From: Arcuatula senhousia
Lineage: Eukaryota > Mollusca > Bivalvia > Mytilida > Mytilidae
Direction: 5' to 3'
DNA length: 64,000 nt
Assembly: GCA_963971305.1 (NCBI GenBank)
Contig: OZ020308.1
Span: 23,961,275 to 24,025,274 of the forward strand
A program made the translations under genes and the position numbers. Under the pieces are notes generated by a model. That model made no database searches and was not told the DNA's origin. It saw only the letters and a program-made list of their open reading frames with translations. This document shows positions 50,289 to 61,917 of this stretch, in pieces (position 1 is the stretch's first letter; each line of letters opens with the position of its first letter).

Positions 50289-51473
50289 GTCTCGCCTGCG
50301 ACGAATGTCGCAAAAAGCGAGACTTAGGTATGGTGATTCCGGCGGCGACGGCGGCGGCGGCGTCCACAATTGGTTAAAGTTTTTGCTTAAGTCTGTTTTG
50401 TGTGAACTAATTATGTTACACCATTGATATTTGCTATGCAGATGCATCAGCATCAGTACAGATCAGTTTTAAAAGGATTTCACCTGTATGCTCCTGCAGT
50501 CACGGTCTACTGACTTTGAAATTTTATACTGATTTTGCCGAGGTTAACCTTTTTTCTTAAGTCTGTTTAACATGAAGCAGTTATGTTACACCATTGATAT
50601 TTGCTATGCAGATGCATCAGCATCAGTACAGATCAGTTTTAAAAGGATTTCACCTGTATGCTCCTGCAGTCACGGTCTACTGACTTTGAAATTTTATACT
50701 GATTTGGCCGAGGTTAACCTTTTTTCTTAAGTCTGTTTAACATGAAGCAGTTATGTTACACCATTGATATTTGCTATGCAGATGCATCAGCATCAGTACA
50801 GATCAGTTTTAAAAGGATTTCACCTGTATGCTCCTGCAGTCACGGTCTACTGACTTTGAAATTTTATACTGATTTTGCCGAGGTTAACCTTTTTTCTTAA
50901 GTCTGTTTAACATGAAGCAGTTATGTTACACCATTGATATTTGGTATGCAGTTGCATCAGCATCAGTACAGATCAGTTTTAAGAGGATTTCACCTGTATG
51001 CTCCTGCAGTCACGGTCTACTGACTTTGAAATTTTACACTGATTTGGCCGAGGTTAACCTTTTTTCTTAAGTCTGTTTAACATGAAGCAGTTATGTTACA
51101 CCATTGATATTTGGTATGAAGTTGCATCAGCATCAGTACAGATCAGTTTTTAAAGGATTTCACCTGTGTGCTCCTGCAGTCACGGTCTACTGACTTTGAA
51201 ATTTTACACTGATTTGGCCGAGGTTAACCTTTTTTCTTAAGTCTGTTTAACATGAAGCAGTTATGTTACACCATTGATATTTGGTATGCAGTTGCATCAG
51301 CATCAGTACAGGTCAGTTTTTAAAGGATTTCACCTGTATGATCCTGCAGTCACGGTCTACTGACTTTGAGATTTTACACTTTTTTACTTTTTACTTATGT
51401 ACTTAAGGAGGATTTTTACTTCATTTTATACTGTGTCCAGTTGCAACAGGCGAGACATGTCTCTGTGTTAACA
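50289..51473 (+). mobile_element. GTCTCGCCTGC-family element, copy D2, with 170-bp tandem array
   Basis: Starts GTCTCGCCTGCGACGAATG, paired with TGTCGCAAAAAGCGAGAC, then a (CGG/CGA)n tract. Six units at exactly 170-bp spacing follow; CATGAAGCAG recurs at 50571, 50741, 50911, 51081 and 51251. It ends AACAGGCGAGACATGTCTC, the inverted start with its own hairpin. The first units are almost identical and later ones drift, as expected from recent local amplification. Confidence 0.92.
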
Positions 51474-52711
51474 GTTTATTTGTAGTCTTACATGTATGTA
51501 ATTAGTCACAGATACTAAGATATTATCTTCAAATGCCTCTTTTAAAACAGGAAGAAAATTGTTTCTTTATTTAGCAACCCTATTGCCACCCATTCTATTG
51601 GTATATCTTATTTTTAAGATGGTCAAACAATTCTCACCCAAACTGCCTCCCCCCTTATATTAAATGGTTGTCCTTTTATGTAACTCTATGATATTAGTCC
51701 CTAGTGCTTTTTGTTTAACTTAATCAAGAAGATCCAAGAACTCCTGTGATAATAACTTTTTTTTTTAGATTGTTTTCACTATTGCAAGTGAATTTAGGAA
51801 CAATATATTTTTTTTAGTTTAGAAACCCGTCCATAATTATTCATAACATATTTTTTTTGATATATATTTTTTTCTGTCTATAAAGTTTTTTACTTTTTGT
51901 TCATCATTTATAAAAACATATCAAATATCCGTCCATTTTAAAGATTCGAGTTTTATTTATGCTGTTATTTATGTGGTTTTCACACAACCTATAATAGAGT
52001 CCGTCCATTTTTAGCACATGACTGCATGGGTTTTGTTTGACGTCCACAAATTTTCATAAACAACAACAAACATAATATTTAATCCCAGTGTAGGCATTGT
52101 TAAGCCTATTATTTCTCTTTTAACATATTTTTCATTAAATTTTCTTTGTATTTAATTATAACTTGAAGAGATGCCCATTTTCAAGTAGTTATCCTTTCAA
52201 TGTTTCTCAGCAACAACTATATTTTTTCTTGACAAATCACATTGTTCTGTTTAAATTGAGAAAGTTCATAATGTGTAATTTCAATTGATATGTTCATATT
52301 ATATGCAATTAACCTAAAATTAGCTTTTATTTTACTGATTTTTGCCTTTTTAATAGTGTTCTTATTAAGACTGCCTATACATTACATGTTATTTCCCCTA
52401 AATTTACAATAAAAATCCATTTTCAGTCCAAATATTTTGCATCTAAATAACATTACTTTTGGCTTGTTTCCTTGTTTGTAAAAATTTACTACAAAATAAA
52501 ATGGAAGATAGTTCAACAACATTTGTTTCATTATTAATAGTTTATATTTTTTTTCTGTTGTACATTTATGCATGGAAATTAATTTGTGTATTTTACAGCG
52601 ATGTTCTGTGATAATATAATATGTTTACTATATATTTATACAAATGAATAAAATTTTATAATTTATTGTCTAATTTATATTATTTAGATGACCAATAAAA
52701 GAACCACAATA
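51474..52711. other. 3' flank with a possible poly(A) signal at 52647
   Basis: AT-rich, with many T-runs. GTCCATTTT/CCGTCCAT recurs at about 51828, 51930 and 52000, a weak repeat. AATAAA at 52647-52652 is the best-placed hexamer but is not proven. A minus-strand open stretch at 52382-52573 is noise. Confidence 0.4.
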
Positions 52712-52994
52712 TTTTTCTGTATATTCAAAATAACCACATGCCTTGCATGGGTCCAGGGTTTTATTTTTCTTATTGTTTGTTGTTTGTATATAAAACAAAA
52801 GTCTGACCCTTGCTATATTAGATGAAATGAAAATTTTTATTTACAGGTTGAAATAAAAAAAGAAAATCCTGGACCCAAATGCCTGTGGCAATAACATTGA
52901 AAACGTGGCACACACTTTTGTGTAATCTGCTGGGATTTTGCTGGTAAAAAGTATGTGCCACATTTTTTAATATTATTTTGAATACACAGAAAAA
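52712..52994. mobile_element. MITE / foldback, TTTTTCTGTATATTCAAAATA
   Basis: TTTTTCTGTATATTCAAAAT (52712 on) pairs with ATTTTGAATACACAGAAAAA (to 52994). A second inner pair, CATGGGTCCAGG...TTTTATTTTTCTT and AAAGAAAATCCTGGACCCAAATG, lies between them. The element is about 283 bp. Confidence 0.78.
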
Positions 52995-53675
52995 AAATTG
53001 TGATCTTATCTTCTAGATTTATATTCCAATTACTTGTTTTCTAAAAAAATCAGTTGATAGGTGAAGAATTTTGTTAAAAATCAATTTGAAGATTCAAATT
53101 CCCCAATTGGAGCCCAACCTGATCAAAAACTTCATCTATTGGAAACTAACCATATAATTTCTTAGGCAAGTTTTATTAATAAAACTTTTAAGCATCTATT
53201 GATCTTGAATTAAAACTAGTTTATACAAGACTTGTCTCTATATAAAAAAATAAACAAAAATTGAAACTTATACATGAAGAAAATAACTTTTTAAATTCTG
53301 AATATTTAATTAGAAGTAAAAGGAAATCAAGAAAAATGATGCATATGATGAGCAGTATATATAATTATACCAAACGCAACAATGTTGCAAAAGGTATTAC
53401 AAGTATGTTTTTGACTTAAGTCCATCCGTCCTTCTGTGATCAAATATCTGTAACAGATTTCTCAGCAGTTATAAATTGTAGGCTGTTGATTTTTAGCCGG
53501 GATAATTACTGTAGTGATTAGCCACGGCTATAACTACCCAATTAAAAGCTAGCTGGAGGCCTTATCACATAGCAATACATGCTCACATATAGTAGTTTCT
53601 TTTCCATTATCCATTTACTTCAAGGGATTCTATTTGGTGAGATAGGGTTTCAGGTCTTTTGATCATCTACTGTAG
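52995..53675. other. Unannotated stretch
   Basis: 53395-53560 contains CCATCCGTCCTTCTGTGA, TAACAGATTTCTCAGCAGTTAT and a TAGCCGGGATAAT...ATTAGCCACGGCTA hairpin-like segment, probably part of another dispersed element. The rest is plain. Confidence 0.4.
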
Positions 53676-54032
53676 AATCATGGGAGCTATTGCTATCACT
53701 TTCCATTCGTTGTTGTCTGTTGTCTATTTTTTTTTTTAAAGTACTGAACATAATTGAGTAAAACTTAGTATGATTGATCTTAAGGGTGTAGTGCACAAAA
53801 GTTATCTTTCATTTTTTTTATCCTTTAAAAGACATGGACCCCAGGCAAAAAATAGACTAAGAAGGGGGTGGGGATGACAGACTACTGTTTTTGTTTGTAA
53901 AAAATAGAGAAAATCTGATGCAATTCTTCTTCTTCCTTATCAAAAGCCTTACGTATGTCTCCATTTATTCAAAGTTTTCAGATGACTCCTTATAGTGGTT
54001 ATTGCCCTTAGAAGGTTAAAAAGCTGTTTTTT
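53676..54032 (+). mobile_element. Partial AGCTCACCTGA-family element
   Basis: Contains GGGAGCTATTGCTATCACTT, GACATGGACCCCAGGCAAAA, AGAAAATCTGATGCAATTC and TCAGATGACTCCTTATAGTGG, all matching the first part of A4. The start hairpin is missing and the piece runs directly into A5. Confidence 0.7.
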
Positions 54033-54559
54033 AGCTCACCTGAGCCAAATGGTCATGTTAGCTTTTGCCATCACTTGGCGTTCTTCGTCTGTCTGTCCAT
54101 CCTCCATAAACTTTTTCACACATTAACTCCTCTGACGCCATAAGTCCAATTGAAACCAAACTTGGTACAGTTGTTTATTGGTAGATCTGCTACAAAACTG
54201 TAGTTTTGATTTTTGATTCGTAAAAAAAACATGGTCGTCATGGCTATAAATAAAACACATGGGTAAATTGCAGATTTTTGCAAATACTAACTCCATAACC
54301 ATGACAGATATCAAATTCTGGCAGGGGTAAAATTGTTCAGCACCTCAAAATCTACCTGCCCTGAAATTTTGAAGAAGATCTTTAATAGTTTTCGAGATAT
54401 TGAGCTTAATGTGTGCAAAATAAAAAAAAATGCAGAAAAAGGCAAAAACTCCTACATGGGTCTTAAGAATAAGAATACGGTACTGTCATTTCAATTTCAA
54501 TTTCATTACATATGTATTTTGTAGTGTATGTATTATAGTTTCAAAGACTCGAAAAACTT

Positions 54560-54960
54560 CATACGATTATGCTTTTGTGCGGGACCCGGGAGGCGAATAG
54601 GCTTGCATCAGCTCTAAGCTTGTCGGTTACAGTCCACTAAAAACTTAAGAGCGCTCAGAAACCTGTCACCTTGTCAGGCCGCTTAGCCCACAAAACTACT
54701 GGGATATGTGCCACCAATGGTTGAATGGGGCATTCCTGTCATAATAGATGCCGGGTCGTTTGGCTATACTAATGCGGAAAACCTGACCGCAAACCATGAT
54801 AGTGGGCCAACGTGTGTGGAGAGTGCCACGCTTCATTCACGTAAAAGATCCCTTTGTGCACCACCTAGTAGTTCACCACATAGACTAAATTTTCCGCGCC
54901 TACCCATCTCTTTCCTTTTCCAATGGTCTTCAAAATAGTTCCTTTGTTTCCCACCACAAT
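54560..54960. repeat. Unknown GC-richer segment, probable dispersed repeat
   Basis: Contains GGGACCCGGGAGGCGAATAG and an open stretch at 54708-54938 without recognisable domains. GC content is well above the neighbours. I see no terminal repeats and do not recognise it. Confidence 0.35.
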
Positions 54961-55860
54961 CCGCTTCTCTCTATCTTAGTGTGTACAGGTGTATAGGTTC
55001 AACCAGGATTCAGCATTGTATTTTCGACAGATAAAGGACGTTTGTCATAGAGTCTTGTTGAAAGTCTTCCTTGAGAGTCAATTTCGAGATGTAGATCTTT
55101 TAAATATGTAGCAGACTTCCTAGAATCCGTTGTGTCCTTTATCTCAAGGTATAAAACCACTAATTCCGAGTCCCATTGCTTTCTATGTTAAATTGGATAT
55201 TTCTAAAATGCTGTAGATTTTTTGTCTAAAGTTCAAATAAATTGTCAATAGTCTTATTTCAATGCAAAATGATTTGGCTCACTTCAGTTCAAAAACTAGC
55301 ACATCTTACATTGATCATGAATAACGGGAAAAAACTGGTTCCCGGTTTAAATCACCCTGAACGTCCGGTACTTTCTAGTCATGTTTCTGGCAAGAATGAG
55401 ACCCAAAGTAAAAGTAATCCTAAAAATTGACGCTTAACATATATATGAACAAACATGGGCTGAAATTGTTTCTCAGATGTTTATCTTTCAAATAACAGCT
55501 CATTTAATAATTTGCATTCAATAGTTTTAGCTGGGTAAATACTTTAATGGAACTATATTGTCTCTAAAAAGGAACTATATTCAGGTCCTCTACCGGATTG
55601 CGAATTAGTGGTTTTATACCTCAAGCTCTTGGGGATATATGAGATGGAGAAAGTCACCAAATCGAGAATTGTTTAGTGAAAGGACATCATCAATATAACG
55701 GAACGTGAGGTTGAAAGGGAGAGCTAGTCTACGGTCTTTTTGTCTAGAAGAGATTGTAAGAAGTCTGCTTCATATGAATGAAGAAACAAATCAGCAAACA
55801 AAGGTGCACAATTAGTGCCCATAGGAATCCCTATTGTTTCAGGTAAGGGTTATTCATTGT
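54960..55860 (-). pseudogene. Reverse-transcriptase remnant (Penelope-like or related retroelement)
   Basis: Read on the minus strand, 55835-55800 gives GIPMGTNCAPLFADLF (RT palm motif B). After one frameshift comes FRYIDDVLSLNN (55705-55670; motif C with the YIDD catalytic box). Then GDFLHLIYPQELE reaches the border of the 55149-55619 insertion. It resumes at 55142 with IKDTTDSRKSATYL and HLEIDSQGRLSTRLYDK. Frameshift, insertion and truncation at both ends make it a dead fragment. IPMGTNCAPL with YIDD is a motif pairing I associate with Penelope-like elements, though the lineage is uncertain. Confidence 0.75.
55149..55619. mobile_element. TIR element inserted in the RT remnant
   Basis: GTATAAAACCACTAATT at the left end and its exact inverse AATTAGTGGTTTTATAC at the right end bound 471 bp. 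CTCAAG flanks both sides (55143-55148, 55620-55625) as a target duplication of up to 6 bp. Removing the element and one CTCAAG restores an uninterrupted RT frame (QELEIKDTTDS). Confidence 0.88.
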
Positions 55861-56189
55861 TAGTCACCAACTTTTGGAGAAGGGTTTCGTCTCTCCAAAT
55901 TCTGGATGCATTGGCCTATGGTGCGTTGAGGGTACATTAATCTGTCTTGTGAGTTGGTTTTAATTCTGGTTTGTGATCGTGCCTTGATCCTTGGCATGGC
56001 ATACATGGGTCTGTGTTATGGGCGCTGTGTCCCGAGTGGGTCTACACAATTCAATTTGTTGTTTCAATTATTTCTTTTCCTGCGTGATTATGACTGAAAT
56101 ATTGTTGACTGGACATAAAACAAACAACAACAAACATAAGAGTATTAGATTCAAATGCCATTTTAGTTTCTCTATCTTTACATATAGAT

Positions 56190-56420
56190 GTATACGTTTA
56201 TGGGTTGGGGGTTTCAATATCCCATATTTCCTAATGTTTGTATTAAATATCCCGTATCCAAAATAGAGTTATTTTCATATCCCATATCCCTGTAAATAGA
56301 ATAGATTTAAATATTCCATATCCCAGTTTGTTTGCCTCAAATATCCCGTATCCCATGAATGAAATATGTGAATATCCCATATTCCAAAACACCATATAAA
56401 ACTAATGAAATAACAGATTT
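56190..56420. repeat. TATCCC(A/G)TAT degenerate repeat
   Basis: Variants of AATATCCCATATCCC occur about nine times (56216, 56248, 56276, 56312, 56340 and beyond) without a fixed period. The minus-strand open stretch at 56275-56478 is a product of this repeat. Confidence 0.7.
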
Positions 56421-56839
56421 GAATGCACCAGTGGAATATGATCTTTTTAATTTGTATTTCTTTGTTTCTGACATACATATATATTCCATAGTTTTAAAGA
56501 CTTGAAAAGGCACAAACTAAGATTGTAACTAACCTTTCAAAATTTTGCCCACCTTAAAAATCGCCCTTTTTGAAACCGGTAATTTATTAAAGTACATTAA
56601 GAAAGTTACAAATGTACAAATGAACTATCAATAAAACTAATTTTGTTAAAATACTAACTAGTAGTCTTCGAAGAAAATGCGTGTGGGCAACTTACTTATG
56701 TTTTAAATTTAGTAATAAACTTGATATTTTGTATGTAATGTGTTTAAATGTATGTTTATTCAGTAGGAGGAGTATTAGTTTTCATTTAAGTTGTATAGTT
56801 TCTACAAAACCTAGTGAGTGCCTCTCTTCAGTCAAATTT

Positions 56840-57125
56840 TTTTAAAAAAACCAGGACACCTCTCGAAAAAACCGGACAAGTTGTTGTACCACTCGAAAAA
56901 AACCAGATTGATTTTAATAAATCATTAACTGGTGCTTTTTATGGACTTTTTGGAAGAATTGTAATAATTTGAATATTTTGATTGCTTTAAATCCTCTTTT
57001 TTTGTTTTGTTTTACTTTAAATTGAGAATTTAAGCGATTTATTGTAAACGGACAGGCGAAAAAACCTGGACCTCTCTCGAAAAAACTGGACAATGCCTCT
57101 CGAAAAAACAATCCTGTCGCCGGAC
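56840..57125. repeat. CTCTCGAAAAAACCGGAC direct repeats
   Basis: CTCTCGAAAAAACCGGAC (56861), CACTCGAAAAAAACCAG (56891), CTCTCTCGAAAAAACTGGAC (57071) and CCTCTCGAAAAAACA (57096) flank an AT-rich core. They may mark the ends of a small unclassified element. The minus-strand open stretch at 56914-57111 is noise. Confidence 0.55.
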
Positions 57126-57235
57126 ACGGGACCTACCGTGTGGCCCCTTATTTAACTTTTAGCCCTTTCAAGGCAAAATAAGCATTGAAGTCAGGTGAGC
57201 GATTCAAGCTCCTGAGAGCCTCTTGTTATGTTTTT

Positions 57236-58350
57236 ATACGATCGCAAAATTATGCGATCGTATAATGTTATGGCGAAGTCGTCGTCGTCGTTGTTGTCGT
57301 CTGGGAACAATTGGTTTCCGTGCGATAACTTGAGTAAATGTTGACCTATTGTTTTGAAATTTTTATATGATGTTTGTAACCAACAACAACAACAACAACA
57401 ACAAATTGTTTATTTGCCAATCATGGCGCCCACATGGAGCAGTGAAATTACAATTAAGTAAACAAAGTAACCACTATTGTATTTGGGGTTTGTAGCCCTT
57501 ACCGTTTTAGAAAAAAGGGCCAAAAGGGGCTAAAACGGGTTTATTGACAAAATTATTTTAGAATGTTTGTTATTTATTCGATTTTGAAAATTCTCTTTTT
57601 ATTGAATTCCTCATTAAATTCTGTCAACTAAATGTGTCAATGATTTTGATATTTATTGCACCGATACATTGCTACAGGGGTCAAAAAGGGGCCACACTCC
57701 AAAAATCTACTTTTTTATTTGTGGTCCGATTTTCATTTTTTTTTCAATGGAATCCTTGTGAAAATCCCTGCTTGCGTTTTTCAATCAGATTTGCAATATC
57801 TCTTACCGTTTTTGAGAAATTAGGGGTCGAAGAAGCAAAAAACGTCCTTATTTAAAAGTTTGTCACAGCAAATAGTTTTACACAAAAAAAATTAGTTCTA
57901 ATGGGCCAGCCAATTGTTATGAAGTTTCAATATGATGATTATATCCAGAAAAAGGTTATACTGAATTGTATTTAGGGGTTCTTGGCCCCTACGATTTTAG
58001 AAAAAAGGGTCAAAAGGGGCTAAAACTGGTGTATCGACAAAACTATTTTAGAATGTTTATTACTCATTTAATTTTGAAAATTCTTTTTTGTTAAATTGCT
58101 CATTAAATTCTGTCAACTAGATGTGTAAATTGTTTTGGTATATATTTCACTGTTAAATTGCTACAAGGGGGCAAAGATGGGTCACGACCATAAACTCAAC
58201 TTTTTTATTTTTGGTCCGATTTTCAAAATCTTTTATTCATTGGATTCCTTGTGCAAATCCTTGCCCGTATTTTTCAGTGACATTTGCAATATCTCTTACC
58301 GTTTAAGAGAAATTAGGGGTCAGAGGGCCAAACATATCAATTGATATATA
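57236..58350 (+). mobile_element. ATACGATCGC-family element, copy E1
   Basis: Starts ATACGATCGCAAAATTATGC followed by GATCGTAT, a near-perfect hairpin, then GTCGTCGTCGTTGTTGTCGTC. It holds two units of ~490 bp (57486 and 57976 onward; TTTTAGAAAAAAGGG.CAAAA, GGGGCTAAAAC, AATTCTGTCAACTA). The right end is unclear. The start and CG-rich tract follow the plan of families A-D. A (CAA)n microsatellite lies at 57380-57403. Confidence 0.72.
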
Positions 58351-58574
58351 AACAAGACTTGTTCAACTTGATGTTGATGTAGATATATAAAGGTGGACAT
58401 ATAGAATGTGTCAAATATGCATTTTAAAATCCACCATAGGATGCATGTGTCAAAAAGCTTTGTAAGTCCACCATGGGCTGCATGTGACCAAAGCAATACA
58501 CTATCCATATTGGGCCTCCAACGTACAGGGTTTAATTTGTTGCGGTCGTATCATACTGCGCTCGATGAAACTTT

Positions 58575-58824
58575 TAATTGGTGTATAGAATGAAACTATT
58601 GCAGATAGAGTAAAAACGTTGCTTACTTAAACCTTCAGCTCATTGAGCTCTACAAAAATCACTATTGACTAAAAGTTATCAAATGACCCCTTTTAGGGAT
58701 TGTGGTCCTTTAAAGGTCAAAATAGCTTTATTAATGATTTTGCCCTGAAAAGATGAAAACTATTTCAGATAGAGAAAATATGTTGTTTGCTTAAACGTTC
58801 AGCTCATTTCCACAATCAACTTGT
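58575..58824 (+). mobile_element. Partial AGCTCACCTGA-family units
   Basis: ATGAAACTATTGCAGATAG, CCTTCAGCTCATTGAGCTC and CAAATGACCCCTTTTAGGG match internal units of A1/A4. The right side is cut by the TIR element at 58828. Confidence 0.75.
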
Positions 58825-58827
58825 TTA

Positions 58828-60789
58828 AGCCCCAGTCACACTGTCACGTATCGGCTTCCCCGTTTTACTACGTTTTAATTAAGGAATGACTGTCATGATT
58901 TTTTTTCATTGGGGTATGGAAAAAAACTTGCACATTGTAGTCATTGTATAATCCGCGACTCGGATTATACTTAATGTGCAAAACTTTTTTTTCATATCCC
59001 AAATAAAAAAAAATTCTTACAGTCATTCCTTATAAATAAATTTCCAAAACTTAACAAAACATGAAAATCTTACTTATAAAAGAATTAAAATAGTGACACT
59101 TCCTGTAAAAAGGGGGCGATTCCCCATGATTTTTTTTTATTTGGATATGAAAAAAAAATTCGTCCAATCAAATTGCAGTATTTTAATCAAATTTATTTAT
59201 TGTAATTTATTGTCAAAGTTTTCGGTCTCCACGTTAAAGGCTAGGTACATGCCACTCCTCGCGTTTTTCTACGTTTTAATTTTAATTTTCTCAAAATAAA
59301 AAGAAATATATATTCACCAGGAGGAGGTAGTGATTGATTTGAGAAGAAAAGTAATTGTGATTTCATGCATATTTTAGTACATTAATTACACCTTTGCTCC
59401 AAAGACTTATGATCACTAATGGTATTTTATATTACCATTGTCTGTTAATGTGAAATAAAATTTCGTCACAGTTTTCCAACTGCTTTTGAAATACAAAAGA
59501 TATGATATTTTACAATTTCTATATACTGTAGTACCAAATGGTGCTTAATAATTTTAAGTTCCACGCTAAACTGGTTTAAGACATTTTGAACATGGATGCA
59601 AAATTCCTATCACAGTTGTCTTACTATTTGTCGTAGAGGTTTGATATTTCGCCGTCAATCTTATCATGTGGTATAATAATAGGGTGTATTAATTGCTATT
59701 TATCTACTTTCTATAAACCGAATACGAAAGTTTTGAAGCGGGATATCAAAAGTGAACATTAGCTCACAAAACACTTGTTATAAATAGTTTATATTAAACA
59801 GCTTTAAGACTTTCACAAAGTACTATTTCAGTGTTTTCCTCATTCCCCATTTCTAAGAGAAAAGAATCACCATATAATTTTTCCGAGTCATTTAATTCCA
59901 AAAATAATTGGTTACAGAAAAACTGACAAACCGCTTCGATGAGGACAAGTGCAAGAGGTAGGCCAACTGGTATTGCCTTTCTTAACTGTGTCTTTCTTCT
60001 TAAGCCCTGGTGTCATTCTAACGACATTCTCCTGAAATATAGCTGGGTCAACTCGCAAAATGTTTCTGAAGGAAACAATATATCCTCACGTCCCAGTTCA
60101 TCTAAAATTGTTCTTACATTTGTACATGCCGATATCGGATCTCCAACTATCCAATGCCTAACCAAAATTTAACGCGTTTTTTTTTTCTTATCCTCTAGAA
60201 ACAACAACAGCTTTATCTTGTAGAAAAATACTATGCTCGTTCGGTAACATTCCGTTATTTACAAATTTCATAAAACTTTTTTTCTTTTTATGTGATCTAA
60301 ATGACGATTTTGTACAAAAACAAGGGTGCAAAAATAGGCGGAGTAAGCGTAGTAAAACTAAAACGTGATAAAACGTGCAAAAACCTAGCGAAACGTGACA
60401 TAAAACGTAAAATAACGTACAAAAACCTCATAAAACTGCGTGAAACGTAGTAAATACCGGACAACGTAGTAAAACCTGGTAGTTGGCATTCCGCTACGTT
60501 TTATTAGGTTTTCGTTACGCTTTCACTAGGTTTTGACACGTTGAATCGACGTTTTACTACGTTCTACTACGTATCTTCTACGCTTATTTTTTAGCCACGT
60601 TTAGCCACGTTTGTGTCGTGCAAACGATACAAACAGCGCACCCCACGTGCACGTTTGCATCCAGGTATCTCTACGTGTGTACCCGGTTTCAACTACGTGT
60701 CGGTACGTTTCGTTACGTTTATAGCCGTTTTACTACGTTTTAGAAACGTAGTTAAACGGGATGCCGAAACGTGACAGTGTGACTGGGCT
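58828..60789. mobile_element. 1.96 kb TIR element with TTA target duplication and ACGT-rich ends
   Basis: The left end AGCCCCAGTCACACTGTCAC continues as GTATCGGCTTCCCCGTTT and pairs with the right end AAACGGGATGCCGAAACGTG then ACAGTGTGACTGGGCT. The TIRs are ~45-50 bp and diverged. TTA occurs on both sides (58825-58827, 60790-60792). The 3' 480 bp repeat CGTTTTACTACGTT and AAAACGTG in both orientations. There is no intact transposase: open stretches at 59093 and 59939 lack a domain I can name. A 3-bp TTA duplication suits PIF/Harbinger, as inference. Confidence 0.75.
58878..59034. repeat. ~157 bp imperfect hairpin inside the TIR element
   Basis: AAGGAATGACTGTCATGATT, GGGGTATGGAAAAAAAC and TTGCACATT at left pair with AATGTGCAAAAC, TTTTTTTCATATCCCAA and TTACAGTCATTCCTT at right, around the centre TATAATCCGCGACTCGGATTATA. 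A partial third arm lies at 59126-59160. Confidence 0.82.
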
Positions 60790-60997
60790 TTACGAGAAGG
60801 AGAGATTGTGCCTTTCACAACACCAAACCTAGTGACAAATAAAGTGGTGTCTTTCCAGACAGTTGCATGCGAACGCTATCTGTCTGTTGATTATTGTCCA
60901 ACCACGTATGTAGATCGGACATACAGTTTTAACCTTTTCCATCCGTGTGTCCGTCCAACCTTATGTCCGTAACAAATGTTTCGGGTCAGTGTTATAG

Positions 60998-61390
60998 CGC
61001 CACTAGATGTGTCTTTGGTAACATGACACAACCCACTAGAAAAATAGATCACTGTAACCACTCTTTTACGCATGGATGACTTCAGGAAATCTTTTGTTTA
61101 AGGTCCATATCTCTGATACTTCTAACCCGAATAATACAGTCGTTATATTTCGCTCCTTACGGACATCCTGTCCCTCCGAAGTATGCGAAGGCGGATAGGA
61201 CTTGGATCATTCGAGTTATGATACTTCATGTTGGGTGATAAAGATAATTCACCACTAGATGTGTCTTTGGTAACATGACTCCTCCCACTAGAAATTGGGT
61301 CTTTCACAGATGAACGACTTTGATTAATTTTTGAAAAAGGTCTATATCCAAGGAAAAATGTTTGGAGTCAATGATGATATTTTCAAGAAC
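60998..61390. repeat. Two-copy ~250 bp tandem duplication
   Basis: CACTAGATGTGTCTTTGGTA, ACATGAC and CCCACTAGAAA occur at 61000 and 61252. AGGTCCATATC and AGGTCTATATC follow at equal distance. The flanks carry no gene. Confidence 0.65.
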
Positions 61391-61917
61391 GGGAGGGCCA
61401 TTCTGTAGCTTATAGACACATTTTCTAGTTTGATTTCAGTTTTTACAGTTTTCGTCGCCTGGCTATTTCTCTCTTTTAATCGTGGCATATATTTTAACTT
61501 TCAACACGCTTTAAGTTGTGCACGATATCGTGAATGCATTGGAGCTACATGTACCGGCATTTGACTGATATAAATTGCATTTGAATTTTAGATTTCTTTT
61601 CAATTTTTTTTTTGCACGAACACAATTACAATAATTAGTTAAGGCGCATACACAGTGGATACTAGAAATATACATGTAATAAAGCATAATAAACACTTTA
61701 CTGAACTTCAAACCTTTACAGTGTAAATATTGATATTATATCAATTTCTTATTTCTTATTTCTAAACAATTTTCTATAAAATTGGAAGACATCTTAAGTA
61801 TAAATGAAAACTTGTTATTGATAGAAGTTTTATTTTATCACTGTTGATCATAAATTTGTATTTTTTGTAAATAAAAATTATTTTATTACTAAAGTCACGG
61901 CATCCCTCTGTATTTTA
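61391..61917. other. Unannotated stretch
   Basis: AT-rich. A minus-strand open stretch at 61511-61711 has no recognised domain. No repeat family identified. Confidence 0.5.

Larger units (their letters stand above)
54033..57227 (+). mobile_element. AGCTCACCTGA-family element, copy A5, broken by ~2.5 kb of nested insertions
   Basis: The start AGCTCACCTGAGCC...CACTTGGCGTTC and units like those of A2 (54033-54480) are followed much later by the matching end, CAGGTGAGCGATTCAAG, CTCCTGAGAGCC and TCTTGTT (57190-57227). Everything between about 54540 and 57130 is foreign: an unknown repeat, an RT remnant, a TIR element, a TATCCC repeat and a CTCGAAAAAACC repeat. Confidence 0.7.

Noticed and set aside
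50370..51370. Regular repeats considered as a CRISPR array
   Set aside because: Units are 170 bp and contiguous with no unique spacers, in a eukaryotic intron-rich context.
54708..54938. 76-codon open stretch in a GC-richer patch
   Set aside because: No recognisable domain or splice borders, and it lies in nested repeat debris; kept only as an unknown repeat.
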